Origin: Deltaproteobacteria bacterium
GTDB taxonomy: Bacteria; Desulfobacterota; Dissulfuribacteria; Dissulfuribacterales; UBA3076
DNA: 9,744 nt
NCBI GenBank assembly: GCA_030618205.1
Contig: JAUXDR010000018.1
Location: 1 to 9,744, forward strand
Direction of reading: 5' to 3'
Shown: positions 1 through 7,031 of the stretch, in pieces
Layout of the letters: each line of letters begins with the position of its first letter
How positions within the stretch are numbered: the stretch's first letter is position 1
Made by a program: the position numbers and the translations under genes
The notes under the pieces: generated by a model
The model's input: only the letters and a program-made list of their open reading frames with translations
Database searches by the model: none
Told to the model about the DNA's origin: nothing

Positions 1-1214
1 GTGAAAATGAAATATTAGGGGTTCTAACCGTAGGGATTAGCTGGGGCCCAGTAGAGGAACGAGTAGCAGAAGTCAGAAATAGAGAGATTATCTGGGGCCT
101 GGCTTCCCTTGTGATTGTGGGTCTTTTTTTATTCATCTTCTTATCCAGATTCGTTACCCGGCCTCTTGCCCAACTTGCGCGATTAGCCGATGAAATCAGC
201 CGTGGAAAAACAGGGCTTGATTTTGGCAGAGAGGTTAAATGCTGGGAGATAGAAAAATGCACAAAAACTGACTGCCCTGCATATGGAAATACTACGACAA
301 TGTGCTGGTACGTAGACGGAACACTCTGTTTCGGCCAGCCATCAGGAAGCTTTCCGGAAAAACTGGATGAGTGTCGTGAATGCAAAGTGTATAAAACCCA
401 TGTGGGTGACGAGATGGTCCAGTTGGCGGATTCCTTCAAGCACATGGTCTCCAAACTGGATATTTCTGAAAAAGAGATAAAGAAATTAGAACAAAGGACC
501 CAGTTAGTCCAGGCCAGTAAGATGTCCACCTTGGGTGAGATGGCATCAGGCGTAGCCCACGAGTTAAATCAACCGTTAAGTGTTATTAGAATGGGCGCTA
601 CGTTTCTGTCAAAGATGATCGACAAGGGCAAAAAGATTAAGGATGAAGAATTAAAAACTGTGACTGAACAAATTGTTGGTCAGGTAGACAGGGCAGCGGC
701 AATCATCAATCATATGCGGGACTTTGCCAGGGTGGGTATTAAAACGGCGGAGCTTGATGTGAATGTGCCTATCAGAAATATCATTGGGATATTGGGACAA
801 CAGTTCAAAGTACGTAATATAGCGATAGAATTGGACCTGGATGATAACCTGCCCCATATAATGGCAGATAGTAATAAGTTAGAGCAAGTCCTTTTAAACC
901 TGATTGTCAATGCCCGTCATGCCATTGAGGAAAAAGGCGAACCAGGGGGTGAAGTGACAATAAGTTCATTTCCAGACAGAGGACGGGTCGCAGTTTCTGT
1001 ATCCGATACAGGGAATGGTATTCCAGAGCAAGTACTGGATAAGATCTTTGAACCATTCTTTACCACCAAAGAAGTGGGTGCTGGAACGGGATTAGGCTTG
1101 TCCATCAGCTATGGAATTGTCAAGGATTATGGGGGAACTATAGATGTAAAAACCGAGGAGGGGATTGGTACAACATTCCTGTTGAAATTCCCTCCATATT
1201 CAGATGCTAAATAA
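1..1214 (+). CDS. Membrane sensor histidine kinase with a two-CW domain inside HAMP (5' truncated)
   Basis: The frame is open from base 3 at the left edge, so the true start lies outside the window; the ATG/GTG codons near 105-111 fall inside a membrane helix and are not the start. In order, the visible part shows: the end of an extracytoplasmic sensor ([13 protein letters not shown], probably Cache-like, low certainty); one membrane helix (about 99-150); HAMP helix 1 (159-227); a Cys-rich two-CW module (240-383); HAMP helix 2 starting [11 protein letters not shown] (405-462); a coiled-coil linker; the HisKA H-box VAHELNQP with phospho-His at 558-560; an N-box around [13 protein letters not shown]1 DTGNGIP; F-box FEPFFTTK; and G2 GTGLGLS. 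All catalytic motifs are intact, so it should be an active autokinase. It has no receiver or DNA-binding domain. The next gene begins 24 nt later with a receiver domain and is the likely partner. The sensed signal is unknown; the cysteines suggest redox or metal (inference). Confidence 0.93.
   Translation, partial: ENEILGVLTVGISWGPVEERVAEVRNREIIWGLASLVIVGLFLFIFLSRFVTRPLAQLARLADEISRGKTGLDFGREVKCWEIEKCTKTDCPAYGNTTTMCWYVDGTLCFGQPSGSFPEKLDECRECKVYKTHVGDEMVQLADSFKHMVSKLDISEKEIKKLEQRTQLVQASKMSTLGEMASGVAHELNQPLSVIRMGATFLSKMIDKGKKIKDEELKTVTEQIVGQVDRAAAIINHMRDFARVGIKTAELDVNVPIRNIIGILGQQFKVRNIAIELDLDDNLPHIMADSNKLEQVLLNLIVNARHAIEEKGEPGGEVTISSFPDRGRVAVSVSDTGNGIPEQVLDKIFEPFFTTKEVGAGTGLGLSISYGIVKDYGGTIDVKTEEGIGTTFLLKFPPYSDAK
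240..383 (+). other. Two-CW cysteine-rich module inserted in the HAMP connector
   Basis: The segment encodes seven cysteines spaced as CWEIEKC, a Cys-Pro pair in DCPAY, an MCW, a TLC, and a final CREC pair. I recognise this as the two-CW domain, frequent in signalling proteins of Desulfobacterota. HAMP helix 1 ends just before it ([14 protein letters not shown], then LDF), and the typical HAMP helix 2 ([14 protein letters not shown]) begins just after it. It therefore replaces the usual short HAMP connector. A metal- or redox-binding role is inferred from the cysteine count only. Confidence 0.75.
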
Positions 1215-1226
1215 TGTTCTAACAAT

Positions 1227-1231
1227 AGGGG
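1227..1231 (+). promoter_or_regulatory. Ribosome binding site supporting a TTG start
   Basis: AGGGG lies 7 nt before the TTG at 1239. No ATG or GTG occurs in frame between the previous stop (1212-1214) and the conserved receiver motif IDDEE, so this site and the TTG define the start of the downstream gene. Confidence 0.6.
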
Positions 1232-1238
1232 CAATCTA

Positions 1239-2765
1239 TTGAAGCTTTTACTTATTGATGATGAAGAGCCGGCAAGGATGATTGTAGGAATGTCGCTGAG
1301 AAGTGACGGCTACGAGGTGCTGACGGCAGAGGACGGCAAAAGCGGCCTGGAGGTTTTTAAGAAAGAATCCCCCCCAATTGTCTTAACTGACATAAAGATG
1401 CCCGGTATGGATGGCATCGAGGTATTGAAAAAGATTAAGGAAATAAGCCCTGAAACCGAGGTGATAGTTGTTACCGGGCATGGCGATATGGACGTGGCTA
1501 TCCAATCTCTTCAACTTGAGGCCTCTGATTTTATCACCAAGCCTATTGTGGACGAAGCCCTGTCAGTTGCCTTAAAACGGGCTGAGGAAAGGCTTCATTT
1601 AAGGAAGATGCTCAAGGAGTATACTGACAATCTGGAAGATAAGGTAAAGCAAGCCACAGAGGAGATAAGACAGAGGTACGAGTTTGAAGACAATCTGATT
1701 CAACGTTCCATCGACGGTATAATCGGCACTGATAAGCAGGGAATAATAATGATCTTTAATCAAGGGGATGAGAAAATATTTGGATATTCTAAGGATGAAG
1801 TAATAGGAAAGATTGATATAAGGAGTCTCTATCCACCAGAGACAGCCGAAGAAATCATGCAAGGTCTGCATGGCAAAGAACGAGAAAGGCAGGACATGCA
1901 TACCTGGCGAGAGACCTTTGTTTTGGGAAAGGACGGTGGCAAGATACCAGTTAAGTTTTCAGGATCTGTTCTGTATAAAGATGGTGAGGTCATCGGCAGT
2001 GTGGGTTTCCTCCACGATCTAAGGGAGATCAAGCAGCTACAGCAGGAATTGATCAAGTCCGAAAGGTTGGCTGCCACTGGAGAAACTGTGGCCGGACTTG
2101 CCCATGGTATCAAAAATATCTTAGGTGGTCTGCGGGGAGGAGTCTATATAGTAGATAACGCACTTAAGAAGGAGGATATGCATAGACTTCGCACCGGCTG
2201 GGACATGGTGCAAAGGAATATTGACAGGATCTCCGGCCTGGCTATGGATCTCCTCAACTACTCCAAGGAACGTGAGCCTGAATATGAAAAGTGCTCCCCG
2301 AACGCAATTGCAGAAGAGGTATGCAAACTAATGGATCTCAAGGCAAAAGAATCCGGAGTAGAGATTGTCAGAGATCTTGATCCAACCATAGGCGATGCAT
2401 CTTTAGACCCCAAAGGAATTCATCGCTGTCTGCTTAACCTGGTTTCCAATGCCGTTGATGCCGCTATATTTGATGAAGACGAGGGCAAGGAACACCTGGT
2501 GCGGGTGACCACAAGGCGCGAAAGTGATGGAGCGTTTATTCTTCAGGTCTCTGACAATGGTTGCGGTATGGATGAGGCCGTAAGAAAGCAGATCTTCAGC
2601 TCTCTATTCAGCACCAAGGGGTCAAGAGGTACGGGCCTCGGCCTGCTGATTACCCGGAAAACAGTCCACGAGCATGGCGGAACCATAAGAGTAGACTCTG
2701 AACCTGGAAAAGGGTCAACTTTTGTCATCAGGCTACCCTCTGAGCCGCGCTCCCATGAAGGCTAA
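1239..2765 (+). CDS. Receiver-PAS-histidine kinase (hybrid phosphorelay protein)
   Basis: The 508-aa cytoplasmic protein starts at TTG. Residues 1-118 form a CheY-like receiver with acidic D7/D8, phospho-acceptor D51 (TDIKMPGMDG), T79 and K101 all present. A coiled coil (about 119-150) leads to a PAS domain (about 150-262: IIGTDKQGII, then IFGY). The HisKA H-box is at 276-300 with H289, followed by an HATPase with N-box LLNLVSNAVDAA, G1 DNGCGMD and G2 GTGLGL. The residue after the phospho-His is Gly (AHGIKN) where HisKA proteins normally have Glu or Asp; I recall AHGIKN as characteristic of a Desulfobacterota subfamily. There are no membrane helices and no DNA-binding output. It sits 24 nt after, and in the same frame as, the membrane kinase, which could phosphorylate D51. 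The final output protein must be elsewhere. Confidence 0.93.
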   Translation: MKLLLIDDEEPARMIVGMSLRSDGYEVLTAEDGKSGLEVFKKESPPIVLTDIKMPGMDGIEVLKKIKEISPETEVIVVTGHGDMDVAIQSLQLEASDFITKPIVDEALSVALKRAEERLHLRKMLKEYTDNLEDKVKQATEEIRQRYEFEDNLIQRSIDGIIGTDKQGIIMIFNQGDEKIFGYSKDEVIGKIDIRSLYPPETAEEIMQGLHGKERERQDMHTWRETFVLGKDGGKIPVKFSGSVLYKDGEVIGSVGFLHDLREIKQLQQELIKSERLAATGETVAGLAHGIKNILGGLRGGVYIVDNALKKEDMHRLRTGWDMVQRNIDRISGLAMDLLNYSKEREPEYEKCSPNAIAEEVCKLMDLKAKESGVEIVRDLDPTIGDASLDPKGIHRCLLNLVSNAVDAAIFDEDEGKEHLVRVTTRRESDGAFILQVSDNGCGMDEAVRKQIFSSLFSTKGSRGTGLGLLITRKTVHEHGGTIRVDSEPGKGSTFVIRLPSEPRSHEG

Positions 2766-2773
2766 TCCCCCTT

Positions 2774-3256
2774 TTACAGACCCAAAAGCACCCCTATATC
2801 CGGGTGTTTGGTTATTACCTTGACAAACTGTGCTGTACGACGTTCCAAGCGGTTCTCAAGGATTGTGGCAGTCTTTTTCATAACCAGGAATCCCATGGTG
2901 TGGTCTTGATCAAGAAGGGCCTTGAATTTGTCTCCGGGCATGACCAGGATTTCGCTTGGTTCCATACAAACAGCAAGGGAGGTATGGGCGGGCCCGGGAA
3001 GAAGGGCAGACCAGCCGAATGAGTACCCCGGCTTGATGGCCCCGAGGGAAATAATAAGGGCTGAGGCAAGCTCTGTCTGGAGTAACACCTTCCCTGTGGT
3101 CAGTGAGTAAAAGTGGGTGGCCTCACTACCTGGTTCATAAATGATCTCCCTTTCTGCAAACGACTGCTCTTGAGCCAAGGGAAGTATCTGTTCCAGCATG
3201 CCGTCAGTCAAATTCTCAAAGAGTCGAATTCTTTTGAGTTGTTCTATAGAAGCCAA
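2774..3256 (-). CDS. Cyclic-nucleotide-binding-fold protein without DNA-binding domain
   Basis: The 160-aa soluble protein is a single Crp/Fnr-type beta-roll: N-terminal helix (LFENLTDGMLEQILPLA), beta strands (IIYEPGSEATHFYSLTTGKV), a degenerate phosphate-binding cassette at 76-98 and a C-terminal helix (about 122-148). It ends where a CRP would begin its helix-turn-helix, so it is not a classical transcription factor. The cassette reads FGWSALLPGPAHTS: the Glu and Arg that hold cAMP in CRP are Trp82 and His91/Thr92, so canonical cAMP binding is unlikely. The start is TTG (3256-3254), with AGGAG 10 nt upstream and no in-frame ATG or GTG close by. It is last in the antiporter operon, 51 nt after the third large subunit, with a possible promoter of its own. 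It may regulate a protein partner, perhaps the antiporter (inference). Confidence 0.85.
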   Translation of the reverse strand: MASIEQLKRIRLFENLTDGMLEQILPLAQEQSFAEREIIYEPGSEATHFYSLTTGKVLLQTELASALIISLGAIKPGYSFGWSALLPGPAHTSLAVCMEPSEILVMPGDKFKALLDQDHTMGFLVMKKTATILENRLERRTAQFVKVITKHPDIGVLLGL

Positions 3257-3266
3257 ATATCTGTTT

Positions 3267-3271
3267 CTCCT
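3267..3271 (-). promoter_or_regulatory. Ribosome binding site for the cNMP-fold gene
   Basis: On the minus strand the sequence is GGAGAGGAG, with AGGAG 10 nt before the TTG at 3256. It supports TTG as the start, though the spacing is slightly long. Confidence 0.5.
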
Positions 3272-3301
3272 CTCCGTGCCCGCATCTTTTTCGTTTTTAA
3301 G

Positions 3302-3310
3302 ATTATATCA
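3302..3310 (-). promoter_or_regulatory. Candidate extended -10 promoter for the cNMP-fold gene
   Basis: The minus strand reads TGATATAAT, a perfect TGnTATAAT extended -10 element whose TGA is also the stop codon of the upstream antiporter gene. The -35 region 17 nt further upstream (TATTAA) is poor, as extended -10 promoters tolerate. Transcription would begin near 3295, about 40 nt before the TTG. This is based on motif match alone. Confidence 0.4.
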
Positions 3311-5083
3311 CATTAACAGGTAAATTAATACTAAAAAAATGGTAGCTATTGCCGCACTGATCCCTATGGGTGAAGTGTGTGTTTGCAAGGCCGCTCGAGT
3401 TCTTTCGATCTTACCCTCGAGGTCTTTTCCCTTTACACCGGTGATACTCCACAGGGGAATCATAACCCCAAGGCAGAGGACCTCGGGCCAGCGTTGGGAT
3501 ATGCGGCAAATAGATCCGGTCAACTCACCCACAATGACCCTGTCAGCGACCCTGGTCAATCCGTTCATGCTCTTATCCATGACCCGGTAAAAAAGACCGC
3601 TACCCTTGCGGTAGAACCAATCAGCATCAACATTGACAGCCCTCATCTCGGCGGGAGACATGCCGGAGAGCGTGAGAAGTATGAAGGCAAAGGCGGCAAA
3701 GAGAATTAGCTGGGTCTGACCTACCACATGCGGAACCGTGTATGGTACATACTCGACCGGATATGGGAGAAGACTATACAGGTAGCTGGGAAATGACCCG
3801 TTGAAGATGCAGAAGAACGCCGCAATGCCCATGGCAAGAAGCATGTGGATGGGTGCTTCCTTGGGTCTCAGCCCGGAATCATGTCCGAAAAACGCAAAAA
3901 ACGGAATCTTGATACCTGCATGCTCTAATACACCCACAGAGGCAAACAGCAGAATGAACCATATAATCTGCATATGACCGTCAGCAGCCGCACTCATGAC
4001 CATTGACTTACTGACAAAACCGCTGAAAAGCGGAACGGCGGAGATGGATGCAGCCCCTATTATACAACAGATACAGGTGAGCGGCATGGTCCGGTACAGT
4101 CCACCTAAGGCGGTGCAGTTGATTTTATTATCATTACGATACATCACCGCGCCCATGGACATGAACAGCAGGGCCTTGAAGAGGATATCGTTCACGGCGT
4201 GGGAAACAGCGCCGTTTATTGCCATTTGTGTCCCAATGCCGATTCCGCATACCATGAATCCTACCTGGTTGATTAAGCTGTAGGACAGTACCCGCCTGAG
4301 GTTGTTTTCAATGACCGCATAGAAGATAGGGAATGCCGTCATAATCGCTCCGATCCAGATAAGGGCCTCGGTACCAGGAAAGCCCCTGGCCAGGGCGTAA
4401 ACAGCACATTTTGTAGTAAAAGCGCTCAAGAATATGGTCCCGGTAATTGTAGCCTCCGGATAGGCGTCGGTCAGCCATGGATGGAGAAGAGGCCAGGCGC
4501 AATTCAGGCCAAAACCCAGGAAAATTAATAAGGTGGCAAGTCCATTCAGTCCGATATACCCGAACTCAATAGAGCCTGTCTGATTTACATACAGGACGAT
4601 GCCTGCCAGAAGGCACAGGCCTCCGGCCGCATGAACCAGAAGATATCTGTATCCTGCGCCTTGAGCTGCCTTTGTCCTGCGAGACCAGATAAGAAATATG
4701 GAAGCTACGGTGAGCATCTCCCAGAAGACAAAGAAAGAAAAAAGATCTCCTGCAAAGATAACCCCCAGGGCGCTGCCGGCGTAAACCAGCCCGGCCACAT
4801 TCTGCACATCGTCTTTTACGTGAATGGCATAGAGAATAGCTATGAAGGATATGAGATGGAAGATGTAACCGAACAGGAGGCTCAGCCTGTCCACTTTACC
4901 AAAGATAAGATCATATTCCATAAACCCTACAACCCAATGAGTTCCTTCAGGGATATTGATCAGGTTTATGAAACCTGCCACCGGAATTAGCAACATGTAG
5001 GCGCTTTTCCATTTCCCTTTTATCAGAGGGACCAGTAGTCCTCCGATGATAAAAATGGCTGCTGGCGGCAGGACATCAGTCAT
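3308..5083 (-). CDS. Mrp/NuoL-type antiporter subunit, paralog 3 (591 aa, TM7 lysine replaced)
   Basis: This polytopic membrane protein belongs to the proton-conducting NuoL/M/N and MrpA/D family. Conserved elements: TM5 Glu122 (FFVFWEML), HPWLTDAYPEAT at 201-212, TM8 Lys225 (AFTTKCAVYALAR), Lys303 (HAVNDILFKALLF) and TM12 Lys359 (SGFVSKS). The TM7 lysine, normally seven residues before the HxWL histidine, is Asn194 here. The protein is about 95 residues longer than its two paralogs: after about 475 it adds an amphipathic stretch (DADWFYRKGSGLFYRVMDKS, then GLTRVADRVIVGEL) and further C-terminal helices, recalling the lateral helix of NuoL. The start ATG overlaps the 86-aa gene by 8 nt and has GAGAGG 6 nt upstream. 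It probably forms one antiporter-like channel of the complex. It resembles proteins often named Na+/H+ antiporter subunit D; ion specificity cannot be read from sequence. Confidence 0.93.
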   Translation of the reverse strand: MTDVLPPAAIFIIGGLLVPLIKGKWKSAYMLLIPVAGFINLINIPEGTHWVVGFMEYDLIFGKVDRLSLLFGYIFHLISFIAILYAIHVKDDVQNVAGLVYAGSALGVIFAGDLFSFFVFWEMLTVASIFLIWSRRTKAAQGAGYRYLLVHAAGGLCLLAGIVLYVNQTGSIEFGYIGLNGLATLLIFLGFGLNCAWPLLHPWLTDAYPEATITGTIFLSAFTTKCAVYALARGFPGTEALIWIGAIMTAFPIFYAVIENNLRRVLSYSLINQVGFMVCGIGIGTQMAINGAVSHAVNDILFKALLFMSMGAVMYRNDNKINCTALGGLYRTMPLTCICCIIGAASISAVPLFSGFVSKSMVMSAAADGHMQIIWFILLFASVGVLEHAGIKIPFFAFFGHDSGLRPKEAPIHMLLAMGIAAFFCIFNGSFPSYLYSLLPYPVEYVPYTVPHVVGQTQLILFAAFAFILLTLSGMSPAEMRAVNVDADWFYRKGSGLFYRVMDKSMNGLTRVADRVIVGELTGSICRISQRWPEVLCLGVMIPLWSITGVKGKDLEGKIERTRAALQTHTSPIGISAAIATIFLVLIYLLM

Positions 5084-5336
5084 AGTAATCCTCTCGTCTC
5101 TTCACAAGGGGCCGCAGGATATATTTTGCAGAAAGAACAAGGGCTACGAAGGCGACAAAGGCAAATACACAATAGAATTCAGGCCATTCTTCCGAGGGGA
5201 AATGAGAATGCTTGTGAATAAAAAATTCAAGGGCAAGTAGAAGAACGAGCGATAAGAAAAAAGACCATGCCAGTATCTTCATGCTTGCAGGTTTATCAAA
5301 AAGATATTTTTTGTCTTCGCTGTTCTCTAGTTTCAT
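5076..5336 (-). CDS. Small two-helix membrane protein of the antiporter operon (86 aa)
   Basis: There is no named family I can assign, though its pattern looks like a small protein repeatedly seen in Desulfobacterota Mrp-like operons. A short charged N-terminus with KKYLFDKP (9-16) is followed by TM1 (about 19-40), a polar His/Glu loop (HKHSHFPSEEWPEF, 41-54), TM2 (about 55-75) and a basic then acidic tail ending EDYYD. The loop and tail look like constrained interaction surfaces. It overlaps the start of the third antiporter paralog by 8 nt (ATGACTGATG), so the two are translationally coupled. The nearest Shine-Dalgarno lies 15 nt before the ATG, so the exact start is uncertain; a stop at 5363-5361 limits any extension to eight codons. 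It is likely an accessory subunit of the antiporter complex. Confidence 0.85.
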   Translation of the reverse strand: MKLENSEDKKYLFDKPASMKILAWSFFLSLVLLLALEFFIHKHSHFPSEEWPEFYCVFAFVAFVALVLSAKYILRPLVKRREDYYD

Positions 5337-5351
5337 AGCAATCTTTCGAGG

Positions 5352-5355
5352 CTCC
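5352..5355 (-). promoter_or_regulatory. Unusually placed Shine-Dalgarno before the 86-aa gene
   Basis: AAGGAG on the minus strand, with its GGAG here, is 15 nt from the annotated ATG (5336) but 9 nt from an in-frame ATT codon (5342-5340). Either the ATG is used with poor spacing or translation begins at a rare ATT codon. Confidence 0.35.
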
Positions 5356-5396
5356 TTGTCTTAACCAACAATCACTGTGCACCACTGACGATCCTT

Positions 5397-5537
5397 TCAA
5401 AGCGTCTTAAAGAAGATGAGTCCCAGATACAAAACACCTATTGTAATAGCCACCCAAAAAATTGTCCGAAAAGGCGGAACAGGCTCATGGCCAAGTTCCA
5501 TCTTGCCTTCTATTTCGTCTGTCCTCTCGTCTGTCAT
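5397..5537 (-). CDS. Small single-helix membrane protein of the antiporter operon (46 aa)
   Basis: This 46-aa reading frame reads MTDERTDEIEGKMELGHEPV, then PPFRTIF and a hydrophobic helix (about 26-44: WVAITIGVLYLGLIFF), ending KTL. It is real by several signs: ATG 3 nt after the stop of the second antiporter paralog, GGAG 8 nt upstream (5549-5546), same strand, and a sensible charged-then-hydrophobic layout with the soluble N-terminus and proline-rich PVPPF just before the helix. This layout recalls small single-helix subunits of respiratory complexes. I cannot name a family. It probably has one transmembrane helix with a short soluble N-terminal tail and stabilises or assembles the antiporter complex (inference). 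A 60-nt spacer separates it from the next gene. Confidence 0.8.
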   Translation of the reverse strand: MTDERTDEIEGKMELGHEPVPPFRTIFWVAITIGVLYLGLIFFKTL

Positions 5538-5540
5538 GGC

Positions 5541-7031
5541 TCATACTCCAGTTATACTTTGCACCATCATTCTGGCCAGCCTGAGAAAAGGCTGGGGATA
5601 AAAAAGCAGAATCACGGAAATTAACGCGGTGATAACCAAAGGCACCACGCAAAAAGCCGGGGCCTCTTGCACCTTGTTCTCAAACATGGCATCTTCGGGC
5701 CTACAGAAAAACGCCTTGTAAACAAAAGGCATGAAGTAGGCGGCATTCAACAAGGAACTGGTGAGCAGCACAAACAGGATCGGCATCTGATGGGCCTCGA
5801 GCGTCCCCAGGACCAGATACCATTTGCTGATGAAGCCGCCACAAGGGGGCATCCCTATAATACTCAACGAACCTATAAAAAAGGCTGCCATGGTCACCGG
5901 CATCCTCCGGCCTATCCCTATCATCTCGCTGATGTTCTTTTTACCAGTGGCTACAAAGATTGCCCCGGCACAGAAAAATAGGGTGATCTTCCCAAAGGCA
6001 TGCATTGCAATATGGAGCATGCCACCAGTCATCCCCTTGGGAGATAGTAGCCCGATGCCCAGGACAATATAAGAGAGTTGGGCGATTGTGGAAAAGGCGA
6101 GAAGCCTTTTAAGGTTGTCCTGAGACAGGGCAATGAGCGAGCCGGCCATGATAGTAAAAGATGCAATATAGATGATTGGCACGCCCAAGTTTAGCGAAAA
6201 CAACAGATCTGTGCCAAAAACCCCTGTCAACACCCTGGCAACGCAAAATACCCCCACCTTCACAACAGCCACTGCGTGCAGTAAGGCGCTCACAGGCGTG
6301 GGTGCCACCATGGCTGCCGGAAGCCATGAATGAAACGGCATGATCGCTGCCTTGGCAAATCCGAAGATGAACATAAAACAAAGGATCCCTATCAAGGTAT
6401 TTGATCCGGTTCCGGCCAAGAAGCCCTGACTCGAAAAATCAAGGGTTCCGGCCAGGCTGTAAGAGATGAGCATAGCCGGTAATACAAACCCGATAGAGGT
6501 TCCAACGATGTAGAGCAGATATTTTCGTCCTGAGCTGCGCGCCTCATGGTCCTGATGGTGTGTGACCAGAGGATATGTGGCAAAAGAAAGCATCTCGTAA
6601 AAGAGATAGAGGGTCAGCAGGTTGGCTGAAAAAGCCACACCGATAGTAGCTGAAAGGGCAAGGGCGAAGAAACAGAAGTACCTGGTCTGGCTGTGTTCTT
6701 TCAGCTTCCGCATATAACCTATAGAATAAGCTGATGTCACAATCCACAGCGAAGAAGAGACGAGTGCGAACAGCATTCCAAAGGCGTCAACCCTGAGTTT
6801 TATCGCAACTCCAGGGATGACCTCGGCGATCGTATATACGATCTGAGTACCATTCAAGATCACAGGCACCATAGAGAGGACGATCAGGAATTTTACGGCG
6901 GCTGCCAGAAACGTACACGCCTCGCGGAGATTCGGCCGCTTCCCGCTTAACACCAGAATGGGGACAACCAGCAAAGAAACCAGCACGGCCAGCAAGGGTT
7001 TTATTGATATGATCGTTTCCATATTTATCAC
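5541..7031 (-). CDS. Mrp/NuoN-type antiporter subunit, paralog 2 (all channel residues kept)
   Basis: This 496-aa protein with about 14 membrane helices belongs to the proton-conducting transporter family (NuoL/M/N, MrpD). Every key polar residue of the channel is present: TM5 Glu146 (LYLFYEML), TM7 Lys227 (GFAKAAIMPFHSWL), TM8 Lys258 (HAVAVVKVGVF), the HxxxHxxxK series H340/H344/K348, and TM12 Lys403 (GGFISKWY). It is thus the most canonical of the three paralogs. The GTG start (7031) overlaps the previous stop in a GTGA arrangement; an ATG three codons later (7022) is an equally possible start. It ends 3 nt before the 46-aa gene. It is expected to translocate H+ or exchange H+ for Na+ in the inner membrane as part of the Mrp-like complex. 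Without the neighbours to the right, a role in a hydrogenase or other redox complex cannot be excluded. Confidence 0.93.
   Translation of the reverse strand: MINMETIISIKPLLAVLVSLLVVPILVLSGKRPNLREACTFLAAAVKFLIVLSMVPVILNGTQIVYTIAEVIPGVAIKLRVDAFGMLFALVSSSLWIVTSAYSIGYMRKLKEHSQTRYFCFFALALSATIGVAFSANLLTLYLFYEMLSFATYPLVTHHQDHEARSSGRKYLLYIVGTSIGFVLPAMLISYSLAGTLDFSSQGFLAGTGSNTLIGILCFMFIFGFAKAAIMPFHSWLPAAMVAPTPVSALLHAVAVVKVGVFCVARVLTGVFGTDLLFSLNLGVPIIYIASFTIMAGSLIALSQDNLKRLLAFSTIAQLSYIVLGIGLLSPKGMTGGMLHIAMHAFGKITLFFCAGAIFVATGKKNISEMIGIGRRMPVTMAAFFIGSLSIIGMPPCGGFISKWYLVLGTLEAHQMPILFVLLTSSLLNAAYFMPFVYKAFFCRPEDAMFENKVQEAPAFCVVPLVITALISVILLFYPQPFLRLARMMVQSITGV

Noticed and set aside
2789..2806. Short inverted repeat CACCC/GGGTG downstream of the receiver-kinase gene as a terminator
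   Set aside because: A 5-bp stem followed only by TTT, lying inside the coding part of the cNMP-fold gene; too weak to call.
2774..3256. Calling the cNMP-fold gene a truncated Crp/Fnr regulator pseudogene
   Set aside because: The fold is complete through the C-terminal helix, there is no remnant of a helix-turn-helix after the stop, and stand-alone cNMP-binding proteins of this size are common.
4631..4990. A 119-codon + strand frame opposite antiporter paralog 3
   Set aside because: It lies wholly inside a well-supported gene on the other strand and has no domain or translation signal.
5338..5396. Possible operator in the 60-nt spacer (CACTG TGCAC CACTG)
   Set aside because: It is a short direct repeat around a GTGCAC palindrome without a matching promoter; it could easily be chance.
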